From positions 46,194,619 to 46,258,618 of the forward strand of contig JASFXZ010000001.1 of the NCBI GenBank assembly GCA_032209605.1: a DNA stretch of 64,000 nt, given 5' to 3'. Positions 49,350 through 60,600 of this stretch are shown in pieces. Each line of letters starts with the position of its first letter. Position 1 is the first letter of the stretch. The notes below the pieces were generated by a model. The model was not told the DNA's origin and ran no database searches. It saw only the letters and a list, made by a program, of their open reading frames with translations. This stretch comes from Mactromeris polynyma. Lineage: Eukaryota; Mollusca; Bivalvia; Venerida; Mactridae. The translations under genes and the position numbers were made by a program.

Positions 49350-49936
49350 CTGATAAACCACAAATGTTGAAACACAATAAATAAGACGCGATAATTACAA
49401 TAAGATGGGTTTTAATTAATGTTAGAGCATCGATTTCTTTGCTCTTGCTTATCTGTCTCGATTGTTACGTGATGGAAGCGGCTTTTACTCCATACCTTCA
49501 ACTGAATGGTTTAATTCATTTCAAATATGTAGAAGGCATTGGGGGTTAATAGGAGAAAATTTCACTGAATCTAATTTTAGACGACAGATTACTGTAACAA
49601 GAGAATGAAACTATTAAGGAATAACGATGGTTGCTAGAATTATTGCTTATACAAAACGATTCTAATGAATCCGCGATACCAGAGCCTAGTAACCCATCGG
49701 CGGCGTATGAAATAAACAAGATTTACGACGTATCGTCGTACAAAAGATCTTTTTCTCATATCAAACTCTTTTGTCTTACATTAATCCTTGGCGATGTAAT
49801 CGGAGACAATATTTAACCGGTTGTGTGTCTTCCACAATAACAGGCGACCTTCCGAGCGGATACAAAACATTTTTTTTTTTTAGAAACATCACCAGTTGTA
49901 CCTGTCAGTATTTTACCTAAGGGGGGTGGGCGGCGG
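49350..49936. other. Intergenic DNA, no gene seen
   Basis: AT-rich sequence including a T run at about 49871. No feature is supported. Confidence 0.4.
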
Positions 49937-50092
49937 TCTGACCCAGGGGAATGAGACAATTTGTCTTTTTGGGTTATAATTACCCACCCTAGAATGAAGA
50001 GTTTTGTCTAAATCCCCACTTTGAGAGATATTAATTACCCACTTCCGGGATATATTAAAAATCCGGACAATGTCTATTCCCCGGGACCCGGA
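49937..50092. mobile_element. Possible small inverted-repeat element
   Basis: CTGACCCAGGGGAATGAGAC near 49939 pairs imperfectly with GTCTATTCCCCGGGACCCGG near 50072. Between them, TTAATTACCCAC and ATAATTACCCACCC repeat. It could be a small MITE or a chance inverted repeat. Confidence 0.35.
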
Positions 50093-50647
50093 ATCATTCA
50101 GCGCTTCAAACCTGTCAGGAATCGTCTTCTTTCTGAAGTCCCGTGTATCCCCGCGGTGTATTTCTGTCTGCCATAAAATCGTGAAATAAACTAATCATTA
50201 TATCAAATGTATAACGTTCAATCCGAAGAAGTAGGCAGACGTTGTTAACCTACAGAGGCTCCAAATGTGCAAACACGAACATGATTGAAGGCTTGTTAAG
50301 GAACACGGGTTTTACTGAGCGTGCTTCAAACCCATGCAAGGGTTTCATTTAAAATGTGAATACAATTCGTAGATTGCAAAAGATGGAATGATCCTGCAAA
50401 TCTGAGAGACCTTCTATATAATATAAACCCTCCTAGGTTCTCCTTTACGGACACTTTGAGTTTATTTACTCCTAACATTAATATCATCTTGTATAGTGCT
50501 GTTAGATTGACCGCTAACAGGTATATGAACTTTCAGGACCGATCCATGCCAATTTAGTAAAGGAAATGCTATCGTGCATAAAGCTATTACTGCTGTTTAG
50601 TTTACTTTTCTATCAAAACAGAGCCGCGGCATGTTCTCCGTCAAGCG
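50093..50647. other. Intergenic DNA, no gene seen
   Basis: No feature recognised. Confidence 0.4.
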
Positions 50648-51775
50648 AAAGCCCCAATCACACTGGACTTAAGACAGGTCTACGACTGGAAAAACGGACG
50701 TCGTATTTGAGAGTCGTACGTCGACGCAGGACTAAAAAGCTGTCGTAGCTTGGGGTTTTAACATGTCAAAAACCTTAAGTCAAGTCTTTGGTTGTCTTAA
50801 CCAGTCCGAAGAGTTTAATTGTCATACGTCGTCAAGTCTTAGGTTGTCTTAACCCGTCCGAAGAGTTTAATTGTCATACGTCGTCGTAGGATTAGTCCTA
50901 CGTCGTCCTGCGTTATCGTTTGTGAACGTATGACATATGTCCTGCGTCGAAGTACGTCTAGTCCTATCAGTCTTGCGTTGTCGTAAGACTGTCTTAAGAA
51001 GACGCAAAACTGACGTTCGACAAATGCAGGGCTAGACCGACCACCATATAAAGCGGGCGTTCTCTGTTGGCAGGTCATTTTATGTCGAGATTCCGGACAT
51101 GCCACCCAAAGTAAACAAGAAGGGGAAAAGGAGGGCAGTGAAGGATGTCACATTGGGACTCCCGTTCTTGCTCCATCTTCTCGTATGTGCCAAAAAGTGG
51201 CCTTCGCTGTATCCTTGACCGGACCCACCAGAGCCTCCTCCTTTTCATTATTAAACGGCGTCTAATCAGGGCTAGAATGACCGTAGCAATTCTAATGTCA
51301 TAGGTCTGAGCCTTTCTGGTGGAAAGAGAGCTATAATCTTCACACACCGAAGTTGTACCTATGAAATAGAAAGCATGCAGCGCACTTAATTTTATATAGT
51401 CCGTGCTGATAGACAAGACTACGTACGTCGTCATGCGTCAGTCGTGCGTTGATGTGCGCCGTCGTATCAACATGACGTACAACGACACACGTCAACGCAC
51501 GACTGACGCACGACGACGCAAGTCAACGCACGACTGACACACGACGACGTTTGTCAACGCACGACAATTGCTTCACAGATTGTCCTATGACGAAAAGGAC
51601 AAAAGTAGTGTTGGGAGAGAGTCTTGCGTTGATCTTGCGACTACGCAAAATCAACGCAAGACTCTCTCCCAATACCACTTTTGTCGTGGCAAGTCCTACG
51701 ACTACTTGAAAAACTGTCTAAAACCGTGGAGTTATACGACTGCAAAGTCGTACGTGTCAGTGTGACTGGGGCTTT
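50648..51775. mobile_element. Decayed PIF/Harbinger-like element with AAAGCCCC ends
   Basis: The left end AAAGCCCCAATCACACTG (50648) is matched by the inverted right end CAGTGTGACTGGGGCTTT (ending 51775). Subterminal regions are full of short direct and inverted ACGTCGT, GACGCA and CAACGCACGAC words. A 37-bp internal palindrome occupies about 51597-51633 and 51650-51686. A minus-strand frame inside (51075-51434) contains RRRLWWVRSRIQRRPLFGTY, which resembles the N-terminal region of Harbinger nucleases (basic run, WWV, then Arg-Arg-Pro-x-Phe-Gly). The rest of the transposase is absent. I cannot see a clean 3-bp target duplication. Confidence 0.6.
51110..51340 (-). pseudogene. Harbinger-type transposase N-terminal remnant
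   Basis: Inside the AAAGCCCC element the minus strand encodes ATVILALIRRRLIMKRRRLW followed by WVRSRIQRRPLFGTYEKMEQ. The order of a basic stretch, the WWV motif and an RRP-x-FG-x-Y motif is the usual start of PIF/Harbinger DDE transposases. After about 30 further codons the similarity is lost. No DDE catalytic residues remain, so it is non-functional. Confidence 0.5.
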
Positions 51776-52976
51776 ACGGACAAACACGAACATTTCAATA
51801 CATCCATTAGGAAATGTAATGGACCAGGTAATATATTCATACGTTTGCGGTTTATAAAATCGCACTGTATGTTTATATAATCTGTACATGACACATATCA
51901 TTTTATGTTCATGATCACGTGAATACAGCACTATAAATATAAAACTGATTGACGCCTACTTTTAAACTAAATGAGGCTGAAATACATTATATATCTATTA
52001 TGCTATCAAGTTTAACATTAACAAGCAAATATTCGCTCTGAATGGATATTCTGACTTAAAAAGCTTTCTTTTAAATTGTAATTTTTCATCATTGAATATA
52101 AAATTGTTGATCAAATTGTCTCAGTCTTAATATGGAATGTAAGTGATTGTCTGAGTGATGGGTTTATCGGTACGATTCCCGATGCAATTCCACAAATACG
52201 TAAGTATAAAAAGTTATTGACTCTTCAGTCTTTAAACGTTTATTTAGATGCTATTTACGTCAGTGTAGAATTAAGGCGACGAAATTTGTCTATCAACATA
52301 CGTTTATATCGAACGTAAAAAAATCATGTTGTTTCAGCGATGTGAACGTTCTTCGTGTAATTATACTTGATTTGCAAATGTGTCTGACTTTCAACTTAAA
52401 ACAAAACGTGAATTATTACCCGAGAACTAGAAATATAAAACCTGCTTATGAAACCCAATATCTCATTAGTGCATATTTGTGCGTATTAGCGAATTTTCAA
52501 TAACATTTACTTGTTCGAGATTTAATTCTGCCATTCCATAGTCACAGAAATCTTTGTCATTTAAAAATTATTTGCGGTGAGAAATCGTAGATTTTATAAC
52601 CAGGTTAAGCAAGCGATGTGAACGTTATTAGCAATTAATTCATGCAATTTTGAATTCTCTAATTTCACGGACTAACAAATAATAAATAAGATCACAGGGA
52701 GTGTGATATCAACTGTGTGTTCATTTTGATGTTTCACCAATGAAATATCAGACGTCACACTTGTCTTGCAGTGATTGATGGTCGCTGTTATTGCCCGGGA
52801 ACAAAACTATTTACCGAAAAAATGTATTAACTATATTTGTATTATTATCATAGCGTTTATTATACTCGTTAATGTCGTATCTGCAACAGAGTATTTAACA
52901 CCCGGAATTGTACTGAATTGTTCCCTGCAGACTTCGTCAGATCATTAGACTTCCGTTTAGGGTTTGTTAAGAGAGG
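51776..52976. other. Intergenic DNA, no gene seen
   Basis: AT-rich sequence. GCGATGTGAACGTT occurs at 52336 and 52612. No coding feature is supported. Confidence 0.4.
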
Positions 52977-53203
52977 TTATGATTCTGCCATACTGTAATA
53001 AACTGCATTGTGGTTTGGCGTTCCCTTACAGTAGGGTCCCGTTCTTCCCTTTTTGCTTGTACGACTAAAGAAAGGGATTATTTGTCTATGGTAACCATCC
53101 ATCAATAACCCGGACAATGAAGGAAGAATGCTGATGTTTGTATTTTGACCATCGGTTCGGGAGAAGAAGTCAAAAATACAAAAGAAAATAATTGTTAAAT
53201 TAC

Positions 53204-53462
53204 CTACAGTTGGTGTCATGCTTTTTATTCTTGGTGATATACGGTCAACAATCTCACCAAACAAATCAGCATCCATTGTGAGGAGATTCTTATAACCATT
53301 AGGGTCTTCATGGTTGAGTTCTTGCAGGAGTTGTTCATACTGTCCATACAGTGGCCTACGTGCCTTCTCTTCAGATGCTCTGGCGTTTGATAAGACATGA
53401 AGCACATATTTGTCTGGCTTCACCGGTCTGCTATGTGATATATCTATGTAATGCTTAATCAC
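53204..53462 (-). pseudogene. PIF/Harbinger transposase 5' exon fragment
   Basis: The minus-strand frame reads RRPLYGQYEQLLQELNHEDP, then NGYKNLLTMDADLFGEIVDR and ISPRIKSMTPTVG. This is the N-terminal domain of HARBI1-like nucleases, ahead of the DDE domain. At 53204 the codons are followed by GTAATT, a fair splice donor. Beyond it the frame continues to 52977 into unrelated-looking sequence, so an intron is likely. The downstream DDE exon is not visible in the next kilobases, so this is a truncated or decayed copy and not a domesticated gene. It differs in sequence from the remnant at 51110. Confidence 0.6.
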
Positions 53463-53540
53463 CGTCTCCGCCGTTTAGGATGTTCTTGTTTTATTTGTGT
53501 GACGGTAGGATAAACGTGAGGTTTGGTGCACCAATAAATC

Positions 53541-54086
53541 AGGTTTAAACCCCAGAGGTGTGTTTGCCACTGACCTTTCCAGGGCAGTATCCCTTCCTTC
53601 AACCATCATGTATATGTGTGTGTTGTGTGGCCCTAGTGGCGTCATATTTGCTTATGTATACTCAGTACATTTAAACGAGAAGGAATAAGTTGCCACATAC
53701 GTAAGACAGTGCCTCTCCACACAGACCTCCGGGAAACACCAATCCGTAAAACATAACGCACTTGATGAGGGGGAAAGGGTACACACGTAAGGGAACAGAG
53801 GCGCAAGGAATGGCCTGGCAGACTAGGAATAACGAGGAGAATCAAAGAGGGAAAACAGTGAAGGGAGGATTAATGGATGTACAAATATCACAGGACAAGT
53901 CAAGACAGCTGGCAACAACAGGCCGAAACTGGGCAGAATATAACATGAACACTATATATTTAGTGAAACTATTGCACATGGGAACGGGAAATATAACATA
54001 CATTCATAACACAAACGGAAATAATAACCATACAGCGAATTAACGCCTTGGAACTGTCAGTAACAATACTGGGGTTTAAATCGATT
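53541..54086 (+). mobile_element. Dispersed TIR repeat, most complete copy (about 545 bp)
   Basis: The left end GGTTTAAACCCCAGAGGTGT then CCACTGACCTTTCCAGGGC is mirrored by the right end GCCTTGGAACTGTCAGTAAC then CTGGGGTTTAAATCG. This gives imperfect inverted ends of about 40 bp. The interior has AAGGAATAAGTTGCCACATA, CTCCACACAGACCTCCGGG, GGCGCAAGGAATGGCCTGGC and CACAGGACAAGTCAAGACAG. Other copies lie at 39884-40318 (no left end), 54583-55040 (expanded interior), 17086-17320 and 3786-3850 (fragments), and 63642-63753 (left part). No protein is encoded. I assign it only as a non-autonomous TIR element. Confidence 0.7.
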
Positions 54087-54582
54087 TAACAGCACAATTT
54101 AAACGCGCACATTTTAACCAAACATACTTCTTTAAATTTCATGTTATTACTCTTGATTCTCACTTTTTATGAAAGAACATCTCGATTGTCTTGAAATTTA
54201 GCATACAAGTTGCGTACACATGCAATAATATTGTGTCAAGTTCTTTTCTTGTATCCTAAAAGTCAGTCAATGAAAACCTAGAAATAACGTATCGTGCGTT
54301 TTTAAATGTGCTGAGTATATGTACGTATACATGTATGTATATATTCTCATGTCTCCATGTAATTCTGCACTAACTGTGTGGTTTGTGTGTGGCATTACCT
54401 GCTCCATGACTTCACTCATTTTCATATCACGATACAAACTTGTCAAATATTTTGTATTCACCTTGTTTTTTCTAGTTGTGGTAATTCGTGGACGCACATG
54501 TATATGTAGGTCTGTGCACAGTTTTAAAACTTGTAATTATTGAGTGGTGTTTAAAAATATCTACGGCTTATTGGAAAACGTG
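54087..54582. other. Spacer between two TIR-repeat copies
   Basis: About 500 bp, AT-rich. ATGTATGTATAT-type words lie near 54330. Nothing else is seen. Confidence 0.4.
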
Positions 54583-55040
54583 CAAAATGTGGAGAAGGGA
54601 GGGCCACATTCTCAAAGCAGAACTTTACTAGACAGATCTAGGCAAAATGGGACGAGGCATACTCTGGGAGGGACACAAAAGAGAATCACGAGGTAAGGGA
54701 ATGACACGTGACTACACGACAGAGGAACACGAGGTAAGGAAATGACACGTGACTACACGACAGAGAATAACGAGGTAAGGGAATGACACGTGACTACACG
54801 ACAGAGAATCACGAGGTAAGGGAATGACACGTGACTACACGACAGAGAATCACGAGGTAAGGGAATGACACGTGACTACACGACAGAGGAACACGAGGTA
54901 AGGGAATGACACGTGACTACACGACAGAGGAACACGAGGTAAGGGAATGACACGTGACTACACGACAGAGAATCACGAGGTAAGGGATGTAAAGGATTGG
55001 AGCCTTTGAACTGTTAGTAAAATTACTCGGGATCAACCAA
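54583..55040 (+). mobile_element. TIR-repeat copy with an internally amplified segment
   Basis: The right end (GAGCCTTTGAACTGTTAGTA then ACTCGGGATCAACC) matches the right end of the 53541 element. The middle is replaced by a seven-unit 41-bp array whose unit resembles the GGGAACAGAGGCGCAAGGAA then GGCAGACTAC segment of the other copies. The left part is diverged. This implies an internal segment became tandemly amplified inside the element. Confidence 0.55.
54690..54985. repeat. 41-bp minisatellite, about 7 units, each with CACGTG
   Basis: The unit contains CACGAGGTAAGGGAATGACA then CGTGACTACACGACAGAG. Each unit carries the E-box palindrome CACGTG. Units alternate irregularly between AGGAACACG and GAATCACG starts. 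It lies inside a dispersed TIR repeat. Confidence 0.93.
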
Positions 55041-55496
55041 CACAACAAGCAATGTAAAAAGTAATATTATGCTATTTTTTTGTTATTTTATTTACCTACA
55101 ATATATGTTCTGTAGTTAAAACATCAATTAATGCATTGATCCGTATTTGTTGAAGAAAGATGTTTGTACATCATAAAATTAAAAAAATTAAGCCATCATA
55201 TCCCCTTAATCATCAAACAACTACAAATTGTATTCCTTAGCATGAGATTCTGCAAGGTCGACATAGTGTACACTATACGGCTTATTCATCAAACTCCCTG
55301 TCTTATAAATAAATGTCATTACTCTTCATTGCAACATCAAATCGAATACTATTACGCTGATTCTACACAATATAATGTTAGCACTCCCAGTACTCACTAG
55401 ATAAATCTTGTAATATACTATAGATCTACTTTCAGACGCAGTTGTTAAGACAAACACTATTATGTGTATCTAGTTTTCATACAACATTGTCATGTT
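55041..55496. other. Spacer, nothing recognised
   Basis: AT-rich sequence with a 78-codon frame lacking protein character. Confidence 0.4.
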
Positions 55497-57335
55497 TACA
55501 ATAATAAGAATAATGCCTTTATCATAATCAAAATGTTTCCTCTACAAACATAACACCATTGCAATAATAAGAATAACGCCTTTATCATGATCAAAATGTT
55601 TCCTCTGCAAACATAACACCATTGCAATAATAAGAATAATGCCTTTATCATGATCAAAATGTTTCCTCTGCAAACATAACACCATTGCAATAATAAGAAT
55701 AACGCCTTTATCATGATCAAAATGTTTCCTCTGCAAACATAACACCATTACAATAATAAGAATAACGCCTTTATCGTGATCAAAATGTTTCCTTTGCAAA
55801 CATAACACCATTGCAATAATAAGAATAACGCCTTTATCATGATAAAAATGTTTCCTCTGCAAACATAACACCATTGCAATAATAAGAATAACGCCTTTAT
55901 CGTGATCAAAATGTTTCCTTTGCAAACATAACACCATTGCAATAATAAGAATAACGCCTTTATCATGATCAAAATGTTTCCTCTGCAAACATAACACCAT
56001 TGCAATAATAAGAATAACGCCTTTATCGTGATCAAAATGTTTCCTTTGCAAACATAACACCATTGCAATAATAAGAATAACGCCTTTATCATGATCAAAA
56101 TGTTTCCTCTGCAAACATAACACCATTGCAATAATAAGAATAACGCCTTTATCGTGATCAAAATGTTTCCTTTGCAAACATAACACCATTGCAATAATAA
56201 GAATAACGCCTTTATCATGATCAAAATGTTTCCTCTGCAAACATAACACCATTGCAATAATAAGAATAACGCCTTTATCATGATCAAAATGTTTCCTCTG
56301 CAAACATAACACCATTGCAATAATAAGAATAACGCCTTTATCGTGATCAAAATGTTTCCTTTGCAAACATAACACCATTGCAATAATAAGAATAACGCCT
56401 TTATCGTGATCAAAATGTTTCCTCTGCAAACATAACACCATTGCAATAATAAGAATAACGCCTTTATCATGATCAAAATGTTTCCTCTGCAAACATAACA
56501 CCATTGCAATAATAAGAATAACGCCTTTATCATGATCAAAATGTTTCCTCTGCAAACATAACACCATTGCAATAATAAGAATAACGCCTTTATCGTGATC
56601 AAAATGTTTCCTCTGCAAACATAACACCATTGCAATAATAAGAATAACGCCTTTATCATGATCAAAATGTTTCCTCTGCAAACATAACACCATTGCAATA
56701 ATAAGAATAACGCCTTTATCATGATCAAAATGTTTCCTCTGCAAACATAACACCATTGCAATAATAAGAATAACGCCTTTATCATGATCAAAATGTTTCC
56801 TCTGCAAACATAACACCATTGCAATAATAAGAATAACGCCTTTATCGTGATCAAAATGTTTCCTCTGCAAACATAACACCATTGCAATAATAAGAATAAC
56901 GCCTTTATCATGATCAAAATGTTTCCTCTGCAAACATAACACCATTGCAATAATAAGAATAACGCCTTTATCATGATCAAAATGTTTCCTCTGCAAACAT
57001 AACACCATTGCAATAATAAGAATAACGCCTTTATCATGATCAAAATGTTTCCTCTGCAAACATAACACCATTGCAATAATAAGAATAACGCCTTTATCAT
57101 GATCAAAATGTTTCCTCTGCAAACATAACACCATTGCAATAATAAGAATAACGCCTTTATCATGATCAAAATGTTTCCTCTGCAAACATAACACCATTGC
57201 AATAATAAGAATAATGCCTTTATCATGATCAAAATGTTTCCTCTGCAAACATAACACCATTGCAATAATAAGAATAACGCCTTTATCGTGATCAAAATGT
57301 TTTTCTACAAACATAACGCCATTGCAATAATAGTG
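55497..57335. repeat. 63-bp minisatellite, about 29 units
   Basis: The unit contains AATAAGAATAACGCCTTTAT, CATGATCAAAATGTTTCCTC and TGCAAACATAACACCATTGC. Units are very uniform. Recurrent variants are CGTGATC for CATGATC, CTTTGC for CTCTGC, and AATGCC for AACGCC. Between about 55750 and 56220 two unit types alternate, giving a 126-bp period. Since 63 is divisible by three, two minus-strand frames stay open for 603 and 515 codons. The longer encodes a 21-residue repeat (HFDHDKGVILIIAMVLCLQR-K). I do not call a gene, but see the finding on its variant pattern. Confidence 0.97.
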
Positions 57336-57394
57336 TTCATTGACAAAATACAAGTTAATGTTTTAAGTTTGGTAAACACATATATAGGCCTTAT

Positions 57395-57640
57395 CGAACG
57401 GTACGTTACCTTACCGAAATCCACTGCAGACGTAATCGTTTATATTTTTTTAATATGCTAATTTTCCTTAGATATTTTGCATGTACATTCATATCAACCT
57501 AATATTTATTATTATAACTAGAAATTAGCAATGTATAGGGCAGATATTGTATTAGAAGTTGACTTCGGTAATGGAAAATGGATTTGGGTAAATTTACCGA
57601 ATTTCAGTGGAAGATCGGTAAGGTAGCGAACGTACCTCTT
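57395..57640. mobile_element. Possible MITE, imperfect inverted ends
   Basis: GGTACGTTACCTTACCGAAA then CCACTG (from 57400) pairs imperfectly with CAGTGG then GATCGGTAAGGTAGCGAACG (ending about 57635). The interior is AT-rich and non-coding. The mismatches and the missing target duplication keep this tentative. Confidence 0.45.
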
Positions 57641-58887
57641 GTCGTACGGTTAACCAATCCGCGTCAAGGTTACAAACATTATTCGGTTAATGAGAAGTTG
57701 GTTCTTAACTTAAGCTTTGATTGATGTACACAATACTGATATAATGCAAATCAAATAGCAAAGCCATGTTAGTACGGCTGTGCCGAGAAACAACACCACG
57801 AGAGAAAAGTAATGAGTACAGTTAAACTGACGTCTAGTTAGTGATTGCGTGTACTGATTTAGTTCGTTCAGCATCGTAAAAACAGCGAAACTAATTGTTC
57901 ATCATTTCCGCATTGCTTTCTGTTAAAGTACAAATGTTTGGTTTGAAAGCACGATGTGTACGTGCGTCACGAACACCACGCAAAGCTTAGCTTAAAATTA
58001 TAAGATTTATTTTAGCTGTATAATTCTATTTCATAGTTTGAAACCTTGCAGGAACATGTTCATTAATCTTGTTTTACTGACAGTACTCGTAATTCAATGT
58101 AATACGGTAGATGAAGTATGCTGCATCACAAAGAATGTATATTTATGTATCATAAATGACACGTTTTCCCATATGGAATGATGCGTCTAAACTAAATTAT
58201 TTTATGAAATTATCTTAACATCGTAATATAGCAATATCTTTAGGTATATCCTGTCAAATATGACATTGCTGTTGAAGATTTAGAACTTTATTTGTATTTT
58301 ATTACATCCGCCAAAATGTTTCATGCCGGTGAATATTGTAATAAACAATGTATATGCATTAAATATGTGAACATGAATTGCCCGTATGTCATTTATCATG
58401 ATTACTCTGACAACAAGAAACAACACCTGAACGTATTCATGCCCGTACAATAACATAATATTAAATTGTGTTGATACAAAGTTTCAAACAACACTTTGAT
58501 TGATTGGTGGCAATATATTTATATATCATTGTTGATATTTTCTGTTATAATACAAGGTAAATAATTGTTGTCCAGTGATTCAGTTTACAAAACATGAGTA
58601 CATGTTCCTGGGCATTTTAATACTGAAACACAGAATTACTTTAAAATGTTCGATGTTCTGTTTTCTCTTTGTTGTTATAACAATATAGAATTTAATACAA
58701 AAGTGTACAATGGATTACAACAATTATTCAGACAAAATATCATTTCTTTAGATTTTAAGAAAACTATAGGCTAGTTAATGTAACTTCTAACGTCAATGTT
58801 TGAGTTTCAGTTGTAAATAAAGCCCCTAAACAACACGTGTGTAGTTTAAATATTGTTTCTTGAAGCAAGCTAAATATATATATATAG
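57641..58887. other. Intergenic DNA, no gene seen
   Basis: AT-rich sequence with no array, element or defensible ORF. Confidence 0.45.
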
Positions 58888-59120
58888 TGCTCCTACCTGT
58901 TACCTGTGTGTCTAACCAGTGCTCCTACCTGTTATATGTGTGTCTAACCAGTGCTCCTACCTGTTACCTGTGTGTCTAACCAGTGCTCCTACCTGTTACC
59001 TGTGTGTCTAACCAGTGCTCCTACCTGTTACATGTGTGTCCAACCAGTGCTCCTACCTGTTACCTGTGTGTCTAACCAGTGCTCCTACCTGTTACCTGTG
59101 TGTCTAACCAGTGCTCCTAC
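58888..59120. repeat. 32-bp minisatellite, about 7 units
   Basis: The unit contains GTGCTCCTACCTGTTACCTG then TGTGTCTAACCA. Variants are TTATATG, TTACATG and TCCAACC. It is unrelated to the 32-bp arrays at 18590 and 42620. Confidence 0.94.
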
Positions 59121-59167
59121 CAAGTTTTCGGTTTGTAAAGTTCACGGTTCAACCTCGGCGCCAGTAG

Positions 59168-60600
59168 AAATGCCATCTACCCCTAGACCACCATGAAAGC
59201 ACGACCTACTGGTCAGGAGACATGCCATCTACCCCTAGACCACCATGAAAGCACGACCTACTGGTCAGGAGACATGCCATCTACCCCTAGACCACCATGA
59301 AAGCACGACCTACTGGCCAGGAGACATGCCATCTACCCCTAGACCACCATGAAAGCACGACCTACTGGTCAGTAGACATGCCATCTACCCCTAGACCACC
59401 ATGAAAGCACGACCTACTGGCCAGGAGACATGCCATCTACCCCTAGACCACCATGAAAGCACGACCTACTGGTCAGTAGACATGCCATCTACCCCTAGAC
59501 CACCATGAAAGCACGACCTACTGGCCAGGAGACATGCCATCTACCCCTAGACCACCATGAAAGCACGACCTACTGGTCAGTAGACATGCCATCTACCCCT
59601 AGACCACCATGAAAGCACGACCTACTGGCCAGGAGACATGCCATCTACCCCTAGACCACCATGAAAGCACGACCTACTGGTCAGTAGACATGCCATCTAC
59701 CCCTAGACCACCATGAAAGCACGACCTTCTAGTCAGGAGACATGCCATCTACCCCTATACCACCATGAAAGCACGACCTACTGGCCAGTAGACATGCCAT
59801 CTACCCCTAGACCACCATGAAAGCACGACCTACTGGTCAGTAGACATGCCATCTACCCCTAGACCACCATGAAAGCACGACCTACTGGCCAGGAGACATG
59901 CCATCTACCCCTAGACCACCATGAAAGCACGACCTACTGGTCAGTAGACATGCCATCTACCCCTAGACCACCATGAAAGCACGACCTACTGGTCAGGAGA
60001 CATGCCATCTACCCCTAGACCACCATGAAAGCACGACCTACTGGTCAGGAGACATGCCATCTACCCCTAGACCACCATGAAAGCACGACCTACTGGTCAG
60101 GAGACATGCCATCTACCCCTAGAACACCATGAAAGCATGACCTACTGGTCAGGAGACATGCCATCTACCCCTAGACCACCATGAAAGCACGACCTACTGG
60201 TCAGGAGACATGCCATCTACCCCTAGACCACCATGAAAGCACGACCTACTGGTCAGGAGACATGCCATCTACCCCTAGACCACCATGAAAGCACGACCTA
60301 CTGGTCAGGAGACATGCCATCTACCCCTAGACCACCATGAAAGCACGACCTACTGGTCAGGAGACATGCCATCTACCCCTAGACCACCATGAAAGCACGA
60401 CCTACTGGTCAGGAGACATGCCATCTACCCCTAGACCACCATGAAAGCACGACCTACTGGTCAGGAGACATGCCATCTACCCCTAGACCACCATGAAAGC
60501 ACGACCTACTGGTCAGGAGACATGCCATCTACCCCTAGACTACCATGAAAGCACGACCTACTGGTCAGTAGACATGCCATCTACCCCTATACCACTATGA
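59168..60600. repeat. 52-bp minisatellite, about 27 units with a dimeric left half
   Basis: The unit contains GCCATCTACCCCTAGACCAC then CATGAAAGCACGACCTACTG. The end of the unit is GGTCAGGAG, GGCCAGGAG or GGTCAGTAG. From about 59310 to 59960 GGCCAGGAG and GGTCAGTAG units mostly alternate, a 104-bp period. From about 59960 to 60540 the array is almost uniform GGTCAGGAG. Boundary units carry private changes (CTTCTAGTC, CTATACCAC, AGAACACC). Confidence 0.97.

Noticed and set aside
58951..59196. 81-codon Cys-rich frame (SNQCSYLLPVC)
   Set aside because: It arises from the 32-bp array at 58888-59120 and reads into the next array.
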